Source: Pyrinomonadaceae bacterium
Lineage (GTDB): Bacteria; Acidobacteriota; Blastocatellia; Pyrinomonadales; Pyrinomonadaceae
Length of the DNA: 64,000 bases
Direction: 5' to 3'
NCBI GenBank assembly: GCA_021228405.1
Contig: JAJQRF010000002.1
Span: 1-64,000, forward strand
Position numbers and translations under genes: made by a program. The notes under the pieces were generated by a model. That model searched no databases. It saw only the letters and a program-made list of their open reading frames with translations, and was not told the origin of the DNA. Positions 56,898 through 64,000 of this stretch are shown piece after piece (position 1 is the stretch's first letter; the number at the start of each line of letters is the position of its first letter).

Positions 56898-58988
56898 TTA
56901 CTGCCTTCGCGCCGCCGGAGCGGGAACGATTTTCATCGTCATTTTTTCCGTGCCGCGCATAATCACGATCTCGTATTCTTCACCCGCTTTCAGATCGCCG
57001 AGAACGACCATATAATCCTGCACATTGCGGACTTCCTTTCCCGCAAGTTTGACGATCTTATCGCCGCCTTTTAACCCGGCTTTGTCGGCTGGCGAGCCTG
57101 TGCGAACGCCGTCGATCAGCATTCCGTCGGTCGAATCACCGTAGCCCGGAACGGTTCCGAGCGAAACGTTGATGTTCATTCTGCCGCCCATCATTCCCGC
57201 AGATTGCGCAACTTTATAGGTCGGTTTTGTCGGATTTACGTCAACCGTCTTGACGAGTTCGGAAACAAAATTCGCAATCTTCAAAACGCCCGCGTAATTT
57301 ATTTTTTCCGGTGTGTCCGAAGGTTTGTGATAATCTTCGTGCGTTCCCGTGAAGAAGAAAAGAACGGGAATTTGCTTCCCGTAAAACGATGCGTGGTCGG
57401 AAGGTCCGAAACCATCTTCGCTGAGTTGGAGATTAAATGAAAACGGTTCAATATAATCTTTATTTACCTCGACAACTTCATTTTTAACAGGTTTATTTCC
57501 GGATTCTTGAGCAATTTTAACGACATAAGCCAACTTTCCGCTAGGAACTGTTCCTGAAAGAATTACAGTGCCGTTCTGAATGTCAGCACTTACATTGTTG
57601 TAAGATTCATTCTTTAATTTTGCTTCGATTGATTGTTTTAGCTTTAGATTTTCTTCGCCGACAGTTTCAATTTTTTCTTTATTTTTTGCTACCTTTCCTT
57701 CAACCAGACCTTTCCATTCACTCGCCGAACCGATTCCGCCGACGGTTAATTTCTCGTCTTTCAAACGCCCGATCATATCCATATTGAACATTGCAACGGT
57801 TTTATCGAGCGGGAAAACGGGATTGTTGACGTAGAACTTTGAGCCTAACAAGCCTTCTTCTTCGCCGCCGAAACCGATAAAAATTATCGTGCGTTTATTT
57901 TTCTTTTCTTTCGCAAACTGACGCGCAAGCTCGATCAATGCGGAAGTTCCCGAAGCATTATCGTCCGCGCCGTGATGAATCGCGGTCGAATTTACCGCCA
58001 GACTTCCCTGTCCGCCTTTGCCGAGATGATCGTAATGCGCGCCGATGACGATCGCCTCTTTTTTCAACTGCGCGTCGTTTCCTTCCAGAATTCCGATGAC
58101 GTTATAGGCTTCGGTTTGTTTTTTGACGAGATTTACTTTGAATCCGACGATCGCTTTCGTATTTATTTCAACGATTACGCGAAAAGCCGCGTCACCGTTG
58201 GCGGAAAGGATTTTTTCGATCTCGCCGACTTTCGCTTCGGTCGTGCCGAAAATGTCGGCGGCGGTCTTGCGCGACACAAGAATCGTCGGAAGCGCGGCTT
58301 CGCCCGTCGTCTGATCGTATTTCAGCGCGGCGAGATTGTCGTTTTCGAGATCGCTTTCGCGCGTTATCAAAAGCAACCCGGTCGCGCCTTTGTCTTTGGC
58401 TATCTTCGCTTTTGAATGTGCGTTGAAACGCATAAAAGGCGAACGCGGATTTCCGCTGTTGGGCGTTCCGTCAAAGGCGATGACGACTTTGTTGCGAACG
58501 TCGAGATTTTTGTAATCGTCGTAGTTTTGTTCCGTTGCAGCGACCCCGTAACCGACAAAAACGATTGCGCTGTCGGTAATTTCTCCGTTCGGCGAAAACC
58601 CGACCGGCTTAAATCCGGCTTTCCCGTCAAAAGTCATCCTTTGCCCGTCGTTTTTGGCGACATCAAGCGTAAAAGCATTTCCCGAATCAGCCATCGAAAC
58701 GCCCGAAATATAAGGAAAAGGCTGTAGAAAATTGCCGACCTGTTTTCCCTTCGCGTTCGTCTGCAAATTTCCCGGTTTCAGCTTGTATTGCGCAAACATA
58801 TTCGCGACATAACCTGCCGCCGAAGTCGCACCCGTTTCGCCCGTTCGCCGACCTTCGAGCTGATCGGAAGCGAGATAGACGAGATGTTTCCGAATATTCG
58901 CTTCGGCTTCGGTCGGTTTTGCCGTCTGCGCCGAAACGGTGAAAACGAACGATAATAAAAGAAGAAAACTGAAAATTTGCTTTTTCAT
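56898..58988 (-). CDS. Secreted M28 peptidase with PDZ and an inserted BON-like domain
   Basis: The ATG at 58988 gives 696 aa; a TTG three codons upstream is less likely. After a signal peptide (SAQ) come a PA-like region, the M28 domain with zinc ligands in VIGAHYDHLG, GADDNASGTSALIELAR and GGEEEGLLG, and a C-terminal PDZ domain (about 605-690, GMLIDGVRTGSPADKAGLKGGDKIV). Between the WKGLVEG and FNLQLSEDGFGPSDHASFY blocks of the peptidase sits a BON-like domain (about residues 432-512: KQSIEAKL... VSADIQNGTVILSGTVPSG). Its DNA is about 35% GC against about 52% on both sides, so it looks like a recent insertion. Confidence 0.88.
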   Translation of the reverse strand: MKKQIFSFLLLLSFVFTVSAQTAKPTEAEANIRKHLVYLASDQLEGRRTGETGATSAAGYVANMFAQYKLKPGNLQTNAKGKQVGNFLQPFPYISGVSMADSGNAFTLDVAKNDGQRMTFDGKAGFKPVGFSPNGEITDSAIVFVGYGVAATEQNYDDYKNLDVRNKVVIAFDGTPNSGNPRSPFMRFNAHSKAKIAKDKGATGLLLITRESDLENDNLAALKYDQTTGEAALPTILVSRKTAADIFGTTEAKVGEIEKILSANGDAAFRVIVEINTKAIVGFKVNLVKKQTEAYNVIGILEGNDAQLKKEAIVIGAHYDHLGKGGQGSLAVNSTAIHHGADDNASGTSALIELARQFAKEKKNKRTIIFIGFGGEEEGLLGSKFYVNNPVFPLDKTVAMFNMDMIGRLKDEKLTVGGIGSASEWKGLVEGKVAKNKEKIETVGEENLKLKQSIEAKLKNESYNNVSADIQNGTVILSGTVPSGKLAYVVKIAQESGNKPVKNEVVEVNKDYIEPFSFNLQLSEDGFGPSDHASFYGKQIPVLFFFTGTHEDYHKPSDTPEKINYAGVLKIANFVSELVKTVDVNPTKPTYKVAQSAGMMGGRMNINVSLGTVPGYGDSTDGMLIDGVRTGSPADKAGLKGGDKIVKLAGKEVRNVQDYMVVLGDLKAGEEYEIVIMRGTEKMTMKIVPAPAARRQ

Positions 58989-58995
58989 AAAATTC

Positions 58996-59071
58996 AACCG
59001 CGAATTTATACGAAGGAACCACGAAGAAATTTCGGAAAAACTTCGTGCGATCTTCGTGTTCCTTCGTGGTT
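58996..59071. repeat. Family C-like inverted repeat
   Basis: GAAGGAACCACGAAG pairs with the mirrored CTTCGTG...TTCCTTC in part, and AACCGCGAA with TTCGTGGTT. It lies between two minus-strand genes. Confidence 0.6.
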
Positions 59072-59081
59072 ATAATTTTTT

Positions 59082-60119
59082 CTACCAAACCCAATCGGCG
59101 ATGAAAACGTTTGTGTCGCCCGTTTTGGCGGCGTTGCGGTTCGACGCGAAAACGAGTTTTTTGCCGTCGGGCGAAAACATCGGGAAACCGTCGAACGATT
59201 CGTTAAATGTGATACGTTCCAAACCCGTGCCGTCAACGTTTATGAGCGCGAGATCGAAATTTCGTTTGCGCGGGTCGTTGGCGAAATAGTTCGTGCAGAA
59301 AATTATTTTCTTGCCGTCAGGCGTAAAAAACGGGGCGAACGAAGCCGCGCCGAGTTTTGTGACCTGGCGTTTATTCGTGCCGTCGGCGTTCATCACCCAA
59401 ACTTCAAAATTGTTCGGTTCGATCAAGTCTTCCGAAAGACGCAGTTTGTAGCGCGCGATTTCGGCTTCGGTTTTCGGATGATACGAACGGTAAACGATCT
59501 GTTTGCCGTCAGGCGAGAAAAACGCGCCGCCGTCGTAGCCGAGTTCGGTCGTCAGCCGTTTGACGTTTTTCCCGTTAATATCCATCGAATACAGATCGAG
59601 ATCGCCGTCGCGCGTCGAAGTAAAAATTATCTTTTTGCCGTCGGGCGAAACGGTCGCTTCGGCATCGTAGCCTTTCGTCGTCGTGAGCGGTTTGATGTTT
59701 TTGCCGTCGGCGTTTGAAACGTAAATGTCGTAATCGGGATAGATCGCCCAAACGTAGCCTTTCGAGTAATCAGGATTCGGCGGACATTCCTTTTTGCCCA
59801 TAAAGGTCGAAGCGTAAAGAACTTTTTTGCCGCCTTTCAGGAAATACGAGCAGGTCGTGCGACCTTCGCCGTTTGAAACCATTTTCAAGCCCGAACCGTC
59901 GGCGTTCATCGTAAAAATCTGGTCGCATTGCAGGTTGTCGCGTTTCGATTGGAACGAGAGCTTTTTGCCGTCGGACGAAAAATAGGCTTCGGCATTTTCG
60001 CCGCCGAACGTTAATTGTTTGATATTTTTCAAATGCTTTTCGCCTTCGACGGCGAGATTTTGCGCGTTTGAAACAGTAAACAGACTGATAGTTAAAAGAA
60101 AAATAGCCAAAAATTTCAT
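59082..60119 (-). CDS. Secreted TolB-like (PD40) beta-propeller protein
   Basis: The 345-aa protein has a signal peptide (residues 1-19, SNAQ) and at least six PD40 repeats (SSDGKKLSFQSKRDNLQC, SPDGKKIIFTSTRDGDLDLYSMDINGKNVKRLTTELG, SPDGKQIVYRSY, TPDGKKIIFCTNY, SPDGKKLVFASNRN). This is the TolB propeller module. It lacks TolB's N-terminal domain and is not in a tol operon, so it is probably a stand-alone surface or periplasmic scaffold. It lies upstream of the M28-PDZ peptidase on the same strand. Confidence 0.88.
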   Translation of the reverse strand: MKFLAIFLLTISLFTVSNAQNLAVEGEKHLKNIKQLTFGGENAEAYFSSDGKKLSFQSKRDNLQCDQIFTMNADGSGLKMVSNGEGRTTCSYFLKGGKKVLYASTFMGKKECPPNPDYSKGYVWAIYPDYDIYVSNADGKNIKPLTTTKGYDAEATVSPDGKKIIFTSTRDGDLDLYSMDINGKNVKRLTTELGYDGGAFFSPDGKQIVYRSYHPKTEAEIARYKLRLSEDLIEPNNFEVWVMNADGTNKRQVTKLGAASFAPFFTPDGKKIIFCTNYFANDPRKRNFDLALINVDGTGLERITFNESFDGFPMFSPDGKKLVFASNRNAAKTGDTNVFIADWVW

Positions 60120-60310
60120 AAATTTAAAAGGTTACAGATGAATCGTAATGATCGAATTTTTTTCTGCAAAGGTTTTCAATAAAATCCTTACGCAAAATTT
60201 CCTGACTTATATGCAGATTTTACAGGAAAACCGCGAAAATCTCACCTTTGCCGTTGAACAGGTTTTATAAACTGCATCCAAAACCGCCTGAAAATCGAAT
60301 TCTATTGCGT

Positions 60311-61138
60311 ATGAGATTTGAAACGAACAAAGAAGTTCTGGATTGGTATGAGCGTCAGCCGCGTGTGTTGACGGATGAATTTATCGGGAATATTAACTGG
60401 CGCGACGTAAAAAATCATCCGCTCGATGCGCGGTTCGTTCCCGTTTTGCTGTATATGCGCGATGTCGAAGCCCTGACCGATGTTTATTACAAGGAATTGC
60501 TCCGCACGCCGACGGGCAAAGACCCGATCATCAGTAAATTTATGGAACGCTGGAACGTCGAAGAAGTGACGCACGGCGAATTGATAAACCGTTTCCTGAA
60601 TGAAGCCGGAATTGAAACCGACGAAAAATGGCAGACGCAGGTTAAAAAGCAGGTTTCGCGCTTTTACACGATCAATTCATACATTTTAACGACGCTTACG
60701 AATCTCGTCGGCAAACAGTTTACGGCAACGCATATGACGTTCGGCGCGATCCACGAAATGTCTACGGGACAAGGCTACCGGCGTTTGATGAAGCTGGCGG
60801 ATCATCCCGTTTTGACGGAGATTTTAACGGGAATTATGCGCGAAGAATCGGCGCATACACGGTTTTACGCAAACATCGCGCAGTTGGAACTCGGAAAGAG
60901 TCCGTTCGCTCAAAAGGTTGCGCGTTTCGTCGTCAACAAATTCTGGTCGCCCGTCGGTCAGGGCGCGAAGCCGAAAAAACAGACCGATTACACGATCGCC
61001 ACGCTTTTCAACGGCAAGGAAGGTTTGGATTGGATCGAGCGCAATGTTTCGCAAAAGATCAGAGCCTTTCCGGGTTTCGACGGTTTGACGAAGATCACCG
61101 ACACGATCTCGAAAATTCAAAATCGCAAATTTGCTTAA
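60311..61138 (+). CDS. Acyl-ACP desaturase-like di-iron protein
   Basis: The ATG at 60311 gives 275 aa; a TTG at 60248 is less likely. The two di-iron motifs are EEVTHGE (about 80-86) and EESAHTRFY (about 182-190), each ExxH, in a helical bundle of the ferritin-like type. Sequence between them (SYILTTLTNLVGKQFTATHMTFGAIHEMSTGQGYRRL) fits bacterial acyl-ACP desaturase (FA_desaturase_2). It would insert a double bond into acyl chains or act on a related substrate. No ferredoxin gene is adjacent. A family-A repeat and a 21-bp array follow. Confidence 0.82.
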   Translation: MRFETNKEVLDWYERQPRVLTDEFIGNINWRDVKNHPLDARFVPVLLYMRDVEALTDVYYKELLRTPTGKDPIISKFMERWNVEEVTHGELINRFLNEAGIETDEKWQTQVKKQVSRFYTINSYILTTLTNLVGKQFTATHMTFGAIHEMSTGQGYRRLMKLADHPVLTEILTGIMREESAHTRFYANIAQLELGKSPFAQKVARFVVNKFWSPVGQGAKPKKQTDYTIATLFNGKEGLDWIERNVSQKIRAFPGFDGLTKITDTISKIQNRKFA

Positions 61139-61160
61139 ATGCTCGATCAGGCAATTAATA

Positions 61161-61255
61161 ATTCAGAGTTCCGCGTTTAGAGTCCCTTCTTTAGAAGGCT
61201 TTTCGCGCAACGATTGCCGCCTGAAGGCGGGACTCTAAACGCGGAACTCTGAATT
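61161..61255. repeat. Family A inverted repeat, long perfect copy
   Basis: Perfect 26-base arms at 61161-61186 (ATTCAGAGTTCCGCGTTTAG...) and 61229-61254, around TTCTTTAGAAGGC and GCCGCCTGAAGGC hairpins. It lies behind the desaturase-like gene. Confidence 0.85.
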
Positions 61256-61270
61256 CTTGATTTTGTATGA

Positions 61271-61417
61271 CTGTTCGATGTCCTCAATAGCTAACTGATG
61301 TCATTAGTTGACCAACTAACGCTGTCAGTTGGTCAACTAATGCCGTCAGTTGACCAACTAATGGCATCAGTTGACCAACTTTTATCGTTTGTTTGCCAAC
61401 GGATGTCATTAGTTGGT
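61271..61417. repeat. Tandem array of seven 21-bp units
   Basis: Seven consecutive units of exactly 21 bp have the pattern CAACTAATGNCNTCAGTTG followed by AC or GT. Joined units form dyads such as GGTCAACT-AATGCCGTC-AGTTGACC. The fifth and first units are most degenerate. A partial unit runs to about 61429, six bases before the stop codon of the convergent DUF4139-like gene. Confidence 0.88.
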
Positions 61418-61434
61418 CAACAAATCACGAAAAT

Positions 61435-63099
61435 TTACCGCCGCACGTAGATTTTATAGGTGTAAACGATTTCCTTTTCGCCGCCCGGAATCGTCAGATT
61501 CCATTTGATGACCGAATTCGGATTAACGGCTTGCAGATTCAAACCTTCGCGGGAAATTCTGCCGTTTTCGGCGGCTGAAACGGCTTCGCCGACGAAATTG
61601 CGCGTCAGCACTACCTCGACGGGTTCTTTTTTGATGTTGCGGAGTTTTATTTTGCCTTCGACGGTGACGAGATCGAAATTATAATCGCCGCCGCCGTAGC
61701 GCAAAGTCTTTTGTTCACGCGATTTTTCTTCCAAAACGTGCGTTCCGATAACTTCGGTCGCGGGCGTGACGCGCAGAATGTTTTCGCCGCCGATCGGCGT
61801 GAACGAAAGCATATCCTGTCCGAGCGGTTTCCATTCGCGGAAGGAAAGCGCGGGCGCGGTCGTCCACGGCATTCCCGTCTGATTTTTAAGTTTCAGGGCA
61901 TACCAAACCTTGCTCGAAAGGTCTTGCATCAGCGGAACTGAGTTGGAACTGTTGGAATAATCCAAATACCTGCGCTGTGTTTCGGGTGCGTCGTTGAGCG
62001 TCCATTCAAAAACTTCGCTCGCCGGAACGGTCAGCGAAAACAGGCGGTAACTCGCGCGTTGACCTTTTTTCAGATTGACCTGATTTGCCTGATACAGAAA
62101 AAGCTGTTCGGCGGAAAACGTGTTCGTTTTTTCTTCTTCCGAACTCGTCGGCGAAACTTCTCTCGATTTTGTATCATCGATACCGGCATAATCGGCGGTC
62201 TGCGCCATAATCGCATTTGAATAAGAATCGCGCCGACCGCGCCCCGCGCCCGTGTCGAAATAGCTCGAAACGCCCGCAAAAGCCGTGTTCATCGAAAGCG
62301 GCGACATCGAATCTTGAAACAGAAAATGCGGCACGCCGACAACGAAAAAGACTTCCGAGTTAGTCAGATCGGTCAATTCGTTAATCATCACCGCTTCGAG
62401 TTCGAGCTTCGCTTCCTTGACGGGCGTTCCTTTGACCTCGACGCGGTAAGACGGAATCCAGCGAATTCCGCGTTCGAGCGCGGCAACGCCGAGATTTATC
62501 CTTTCGCCGTCCTTCGCGCCTTCGACTTTGACCGAAAGGCGGTTTTCCTTGCTCACTTTCGGTTTTTCAGTTTTCGGCTGTCCGAAAAATTCGATGTTTC
62601 TGAGTGAATTCGCGGGAAAAAGCATCACGCCCGTTTCGGTTTTCAGCGAAATTACGATCTCCTGTTGCTGATATTGATTTTCGGACGTGCGGACAAAGGA
62701 AAAATTACGGTTGCGGCTGAAAATTTCGTATGTTCCTTCGTAAGTTTTGGTTGTGTTGTAATCGACAAAGCGAATCCGCGAACCTTCATTTGCCAGAAGC
62801 AGTTCGCCGATGTCAACCACGCGTTCGCTTTCGCGCTTTTCAGATTCGGACGCAACGAGCGACATCACTTTCACGTTCGGTGAGGTCGAATATCCCCAAA
62901 CCGTGCCGAGCACGCCGACGGGCAAATTCGTCGTGTATGCCCAACCGTCCGACGCTTGCGCTTCGCCTTCACGATACGTGAAAGCATAGCCGTTCTTAAA
63001 AACGGCAACGCGTTTCACTTCGGGCGAAAATATCGTTTGCGCCGAAAGCGGATTGATAAAAAGACCGAAAAACAGCAAAACGGCGGAAATTTTCTTCAT
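61435..63099 (-). CDS. Secreted DUF4139-like protein, 554 aa
   Basis: The ATG at 63099 has a good ribosome binding site (GGAGAAA) and gives 554 aa; a TTG four codons upstream is less likely. A signal peptide (residues 1-21, SAQ) is followed by a small beta domain, then a larger domain with INLGVAALERGIRWIPSYRVEVKGTP and an ending block LTRNFVGEA... VIKWNLTIPGGEKEIVYTYKIYVRR. That pattern (xxGIxWxPxYxV and the final GxxxxxxYxY) is that of DUF4139/MuiA-like proteins, whose role is unknown. It stands alone at the end of its strand run. Confidence 0.78.
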   Translation of the reverse strand: MKKISAVLLFFGLFINPLSAQTIFSPEVKRVAVFKNGYAFTYREGEAQASDGWAYTTNLPVGVLGTVWGYSTSPNVKVMSLVASESEKRESERVVDIGELLLANEGSRIRFVDYNTTKTYEGTYEIFSRNRNFSFVRTSENQYQQQEIVISLKTETGVMLFPANSLRNIEFFGQPKTEKPKVSKENRLSVKVEGAKDGERINLGVAALERGIRWIPSYRVEVKGTPVKEAKLELEAVMINELTDLTNSEVFFVVGVPHFLFQDSMSPLSMNTAFAGVSSYFDTGAGRGRRDSYSNAIMAQTADYAGIDDTKSREVSPTSSEEEKTNTFSAEQLFLYQANQVNLKKGQRASYRLFSLTVPASEVFEWTLNDAPETQRRYLDYSNSSNSVPLMQDLSSKVWYALKLKNQTGMPWTTAPALSFREWKPLGQDMLSFTPIGGENILRVTPATEVIGTHVLEEKSREQKTLRYGGGDYNFDLVTVEGKIKLRNIKKEPVEVVLTRNFVGEAVSAAENGRISREGLNLQAVNPNSVIKWNLTIPGGEKEIVYTYKIYVRR

Positions 63100-63190
63100 A
63101 TTTTTCTCCAATTTTCTCTAAGTTAGACAAGATTTGAACGAAAGGATGCGGCAGCCTTGCAAATTAGTTGTATTTGTCAGGATAAATTAT

Positions 63191-63218
63191 TTGCAACCGA
63201 AAAACTTATTAGTATAAT
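63191..63218 (+). promoter_or_regulatory. Promoter of the toxin-antitoxin pair
   Basis: The -35 box TTGCAA (63191-63196) and -10 box TATAAT (63213-63218) are separated by 16 bases, 18 bases upstream of the antitoxin ATG. Confidence 0.65.
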
Positions 63219-63236
63219 TTGATTGGAGCAAATTAT

Positions 63237-63458
63237 ATGACTTTAACTATCGAAATAGAAGCTGTTAAGCAAAAATCCTTAGAGAATATTGCCGAACAAA
63301 AAGGCAAAAAGATTAACGAATTCGTAAGCGAGATTCTCGATGATTATTTGCGGCTGAACCTTGTCGAAAATAAAGAAATAAAAGCCTTAATGAATCTCTC
63401 CGAAACTTCATTCAATGAATGGGATAATGAAGAAGATGCCGTCTATGACCACTTATAA
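63237..63458 (+). CDS. Antitoxin of a MazF-type pair
   Basis: The 73-aa protein starts with ATG at 63237 behind a GGAG ribosome binding site. It is acidic and helical (MTLTIEIEAVKQKSLENIAEQKGKKINEFVSEILDDYLRLNLV). Residues 1-40 fit a ribbon-helix-helix or similar antitoxin DNA-binding part, and the acidic tail would wrap the toxin. It overlaps the toxin start by 14 bases, the usual antitoxin-toxin order. The call rests on context. Confidence 0.78.
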   Translation: MTLTIEIEAVKQKSLENIAEQKGKKINEFVSEILDDYLRLNLVENKEIKALMNLSETSFNEWDNEEDAVYDHL

Positions 63459-63783
63459 AAAATGGGAAGTCGTTCTTGTTCCGTTCCCTTTCACCGATTT
63501 AAGTTCTGTCAAACGCCGTCCGGCACTCGTCGTTTCGCCCGATAATTATAATGCCGATAAAGATGTCGTGATTGCTTATATCACGAGTCAAATAACTTTA
63601 TCACCGCGCATCGGCGATTACGATTTACAAAAATGGAAAGAAGCAGGTTTGCCGAAACCTTCAAAAATCAGAATGAAATTTGCCACGATAGATAAAAACA
63701 TTATCGTCAAAACAATCGGAAACCTCGAAAAGATTGACAGCGATGAAATCGAAAAAACGATTCTTTCCTTTTTCAAATCATAG
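63445..63783 (+). CDS. MazF/PemK-family toxin
   Basis: The 112-aa protein has the MazF/PemK pattern: WEVVLVPFPFTDLSSVKRRPALVVSPDNYN at the start (conserved PF-DxxxxKxRPALV), then VVIAYITSQITLSPRIGDYDL and PSKIRMKFATIDKNIIVKTIGNL. The RPALV and T-S residues are those of the RNase active site. It would cut mRNA at short motifs. The ATG at 63445 overlaps the antitoxin stop; earlier ATGs would add an antitoxin-frame stretch. It converges by six bases with the next gene. Confidence 0.9.
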   Translation: MTTYKKWEVVLVPFPFTDLSSVKRRPALVVSPDNYNADKDVVIAYITSQITLSPRIGDYDLQKWKEAGLPKPSKIRMKFATIDKNIIVKTIGNLEKIDSDEIEKTILSFFKS

Positions 63784-64000
63784 TTTTCTGTAAACTTCGA
63801 CACCGTTTTTGAATTCGACGGCGAGTTTGCGTTCCGTTTCGGCGTAATCGAGATGCGCGATCGCTTCGGAGATCGCCAGAAAGCGGTGAACGTCCTTTTC
63901 GATCGCTTTCGGGAAAAGCTTCTGCGCAAGATCGAAAGCATTGATGCCTTCTTTGGTGACAAGCGAAATCACGTTTCGCTGACGTTCGTCGATGGCGCGA
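63778..64000 (-). CDS. C-terminal end of an MBL-fold metallo-hydrolase (partial)
   Basis: Only the last 74 codons are in the window; the start lies beyond 64000. The sequence RAIDERQRNVISLVTKEGINAFDLAQKLFPKAIEKDVHRFLAISEAIAHLDYAE matches the C-terminal helical domain found in MBL-fold hydrolases of the glyoxalase II-like LACTB2 type (helices with LFP and the SEAIAHLD motif). The zinc-binding domain itself cannot be seen, so the call is tentative. Its stop overlaps the end of the toxin gene by six bases. Confidence 0.72.
   Translation of the reverse strand, partial: RAIDERQRNVISLVTKEGINAFDLAQKLFPKAIEKDVHRFLAISEAIAHLDYAETERKLAVEFKNGVEVYRKL

Overview
The window reads as a chromosomal segment of a mesophilic, moderate-GC (roughly 45-50%) bacterium. 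I favour Acidobacteriota, class Blastocatellia. The reasons are the family mix (Zn-ribbon threonine synthase, bacillithiol glycosyltransferase, subtilase with a CarboxypepD_reg tail, two sigma/anti-sigma pairs, many signal-peptide proteins ending in AQ) and the very repeat-rich intergenic DNA. This is an inference from gene families, not a phylogenetic result.

Layout. 0.1-2.7 kb: a small conserved protein, a DsbB/DsbA pair split by a 238-bp foldback element, and an FKBP isomerase. 2.7-9.2 kb: a secreted protein, threonine synthase, then a tesA-ybbA-ybbP arrangement as in enterobacteria. 9.3-16.6 kb: an unknown protein, RdgB, tRNA-Pro, HU, a small gene with a structured leader, a GT-C-like membrane protein, YqeY, and a sigma/anti-sigma pair. 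16.7-22.3 kb: hrcA-grpE-dnaK-dnaJ on the minus strand. 22.5-31.1 kb: SprT-like protease, lipoprotein, dienoyl-CoA reductase-like SDR, BshA, a TPR protein and a large subtilase. 31.4-40.6 kb: hydrolase, second sigma/anti-sigma pair, a gene broken by UGA, a PQQ-like propeller, an M28 peptidase, and a sodium:solute symporter with a tiny partner. 40.7-43 kb: a pilin-like remnant and a GHMP kinase/nucleotidyltransferase pair. 43.2-51.5 kb: three exported or membrane-anchored nucleases among AcpS, PgeF, a DsbD-alpha-like protein and RlmN. 52.5-55.5 kb: a TetR regulator with two matching operator-like sites and a quinone-reductase/membrane-protein run. 55.7-64 kb: DapF-like, CusF-like, M28-PDZ peptidase carrying an inserted BON domain, TolB-like propeller, acyl-ACP desaturase-like, DUF4139-like, a MazF toxin-antitoxin pair, and the end of an MBL-fold hydrolase.

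How the genes work together. Several sets look functional: thiol/disulfide handling (DsbA/B, DsbD-alpha, BshA), proteostasis (HrcA regulon, FKBP), extracellular macromolecule degradation (subtilase, M28 peptidases, nucleases) and envelope lipid functions (TesA/YbbAP, desaturase, AcpS).

The most unusual feature is repeat architecture. Three unrelated-sequence arrays share an exact 21-bp unit with internal dyad symmetry (6396-6626, 17910-18182, 61271-61417). Heptamer tandem repeats occur both between genes and in frame inside four genes, including at the abutting ends of two neighbouring genes. Several families of long inverted repeats occupy most convergent gene gaps, and one supplies the signal peptide of a lipoprotein.
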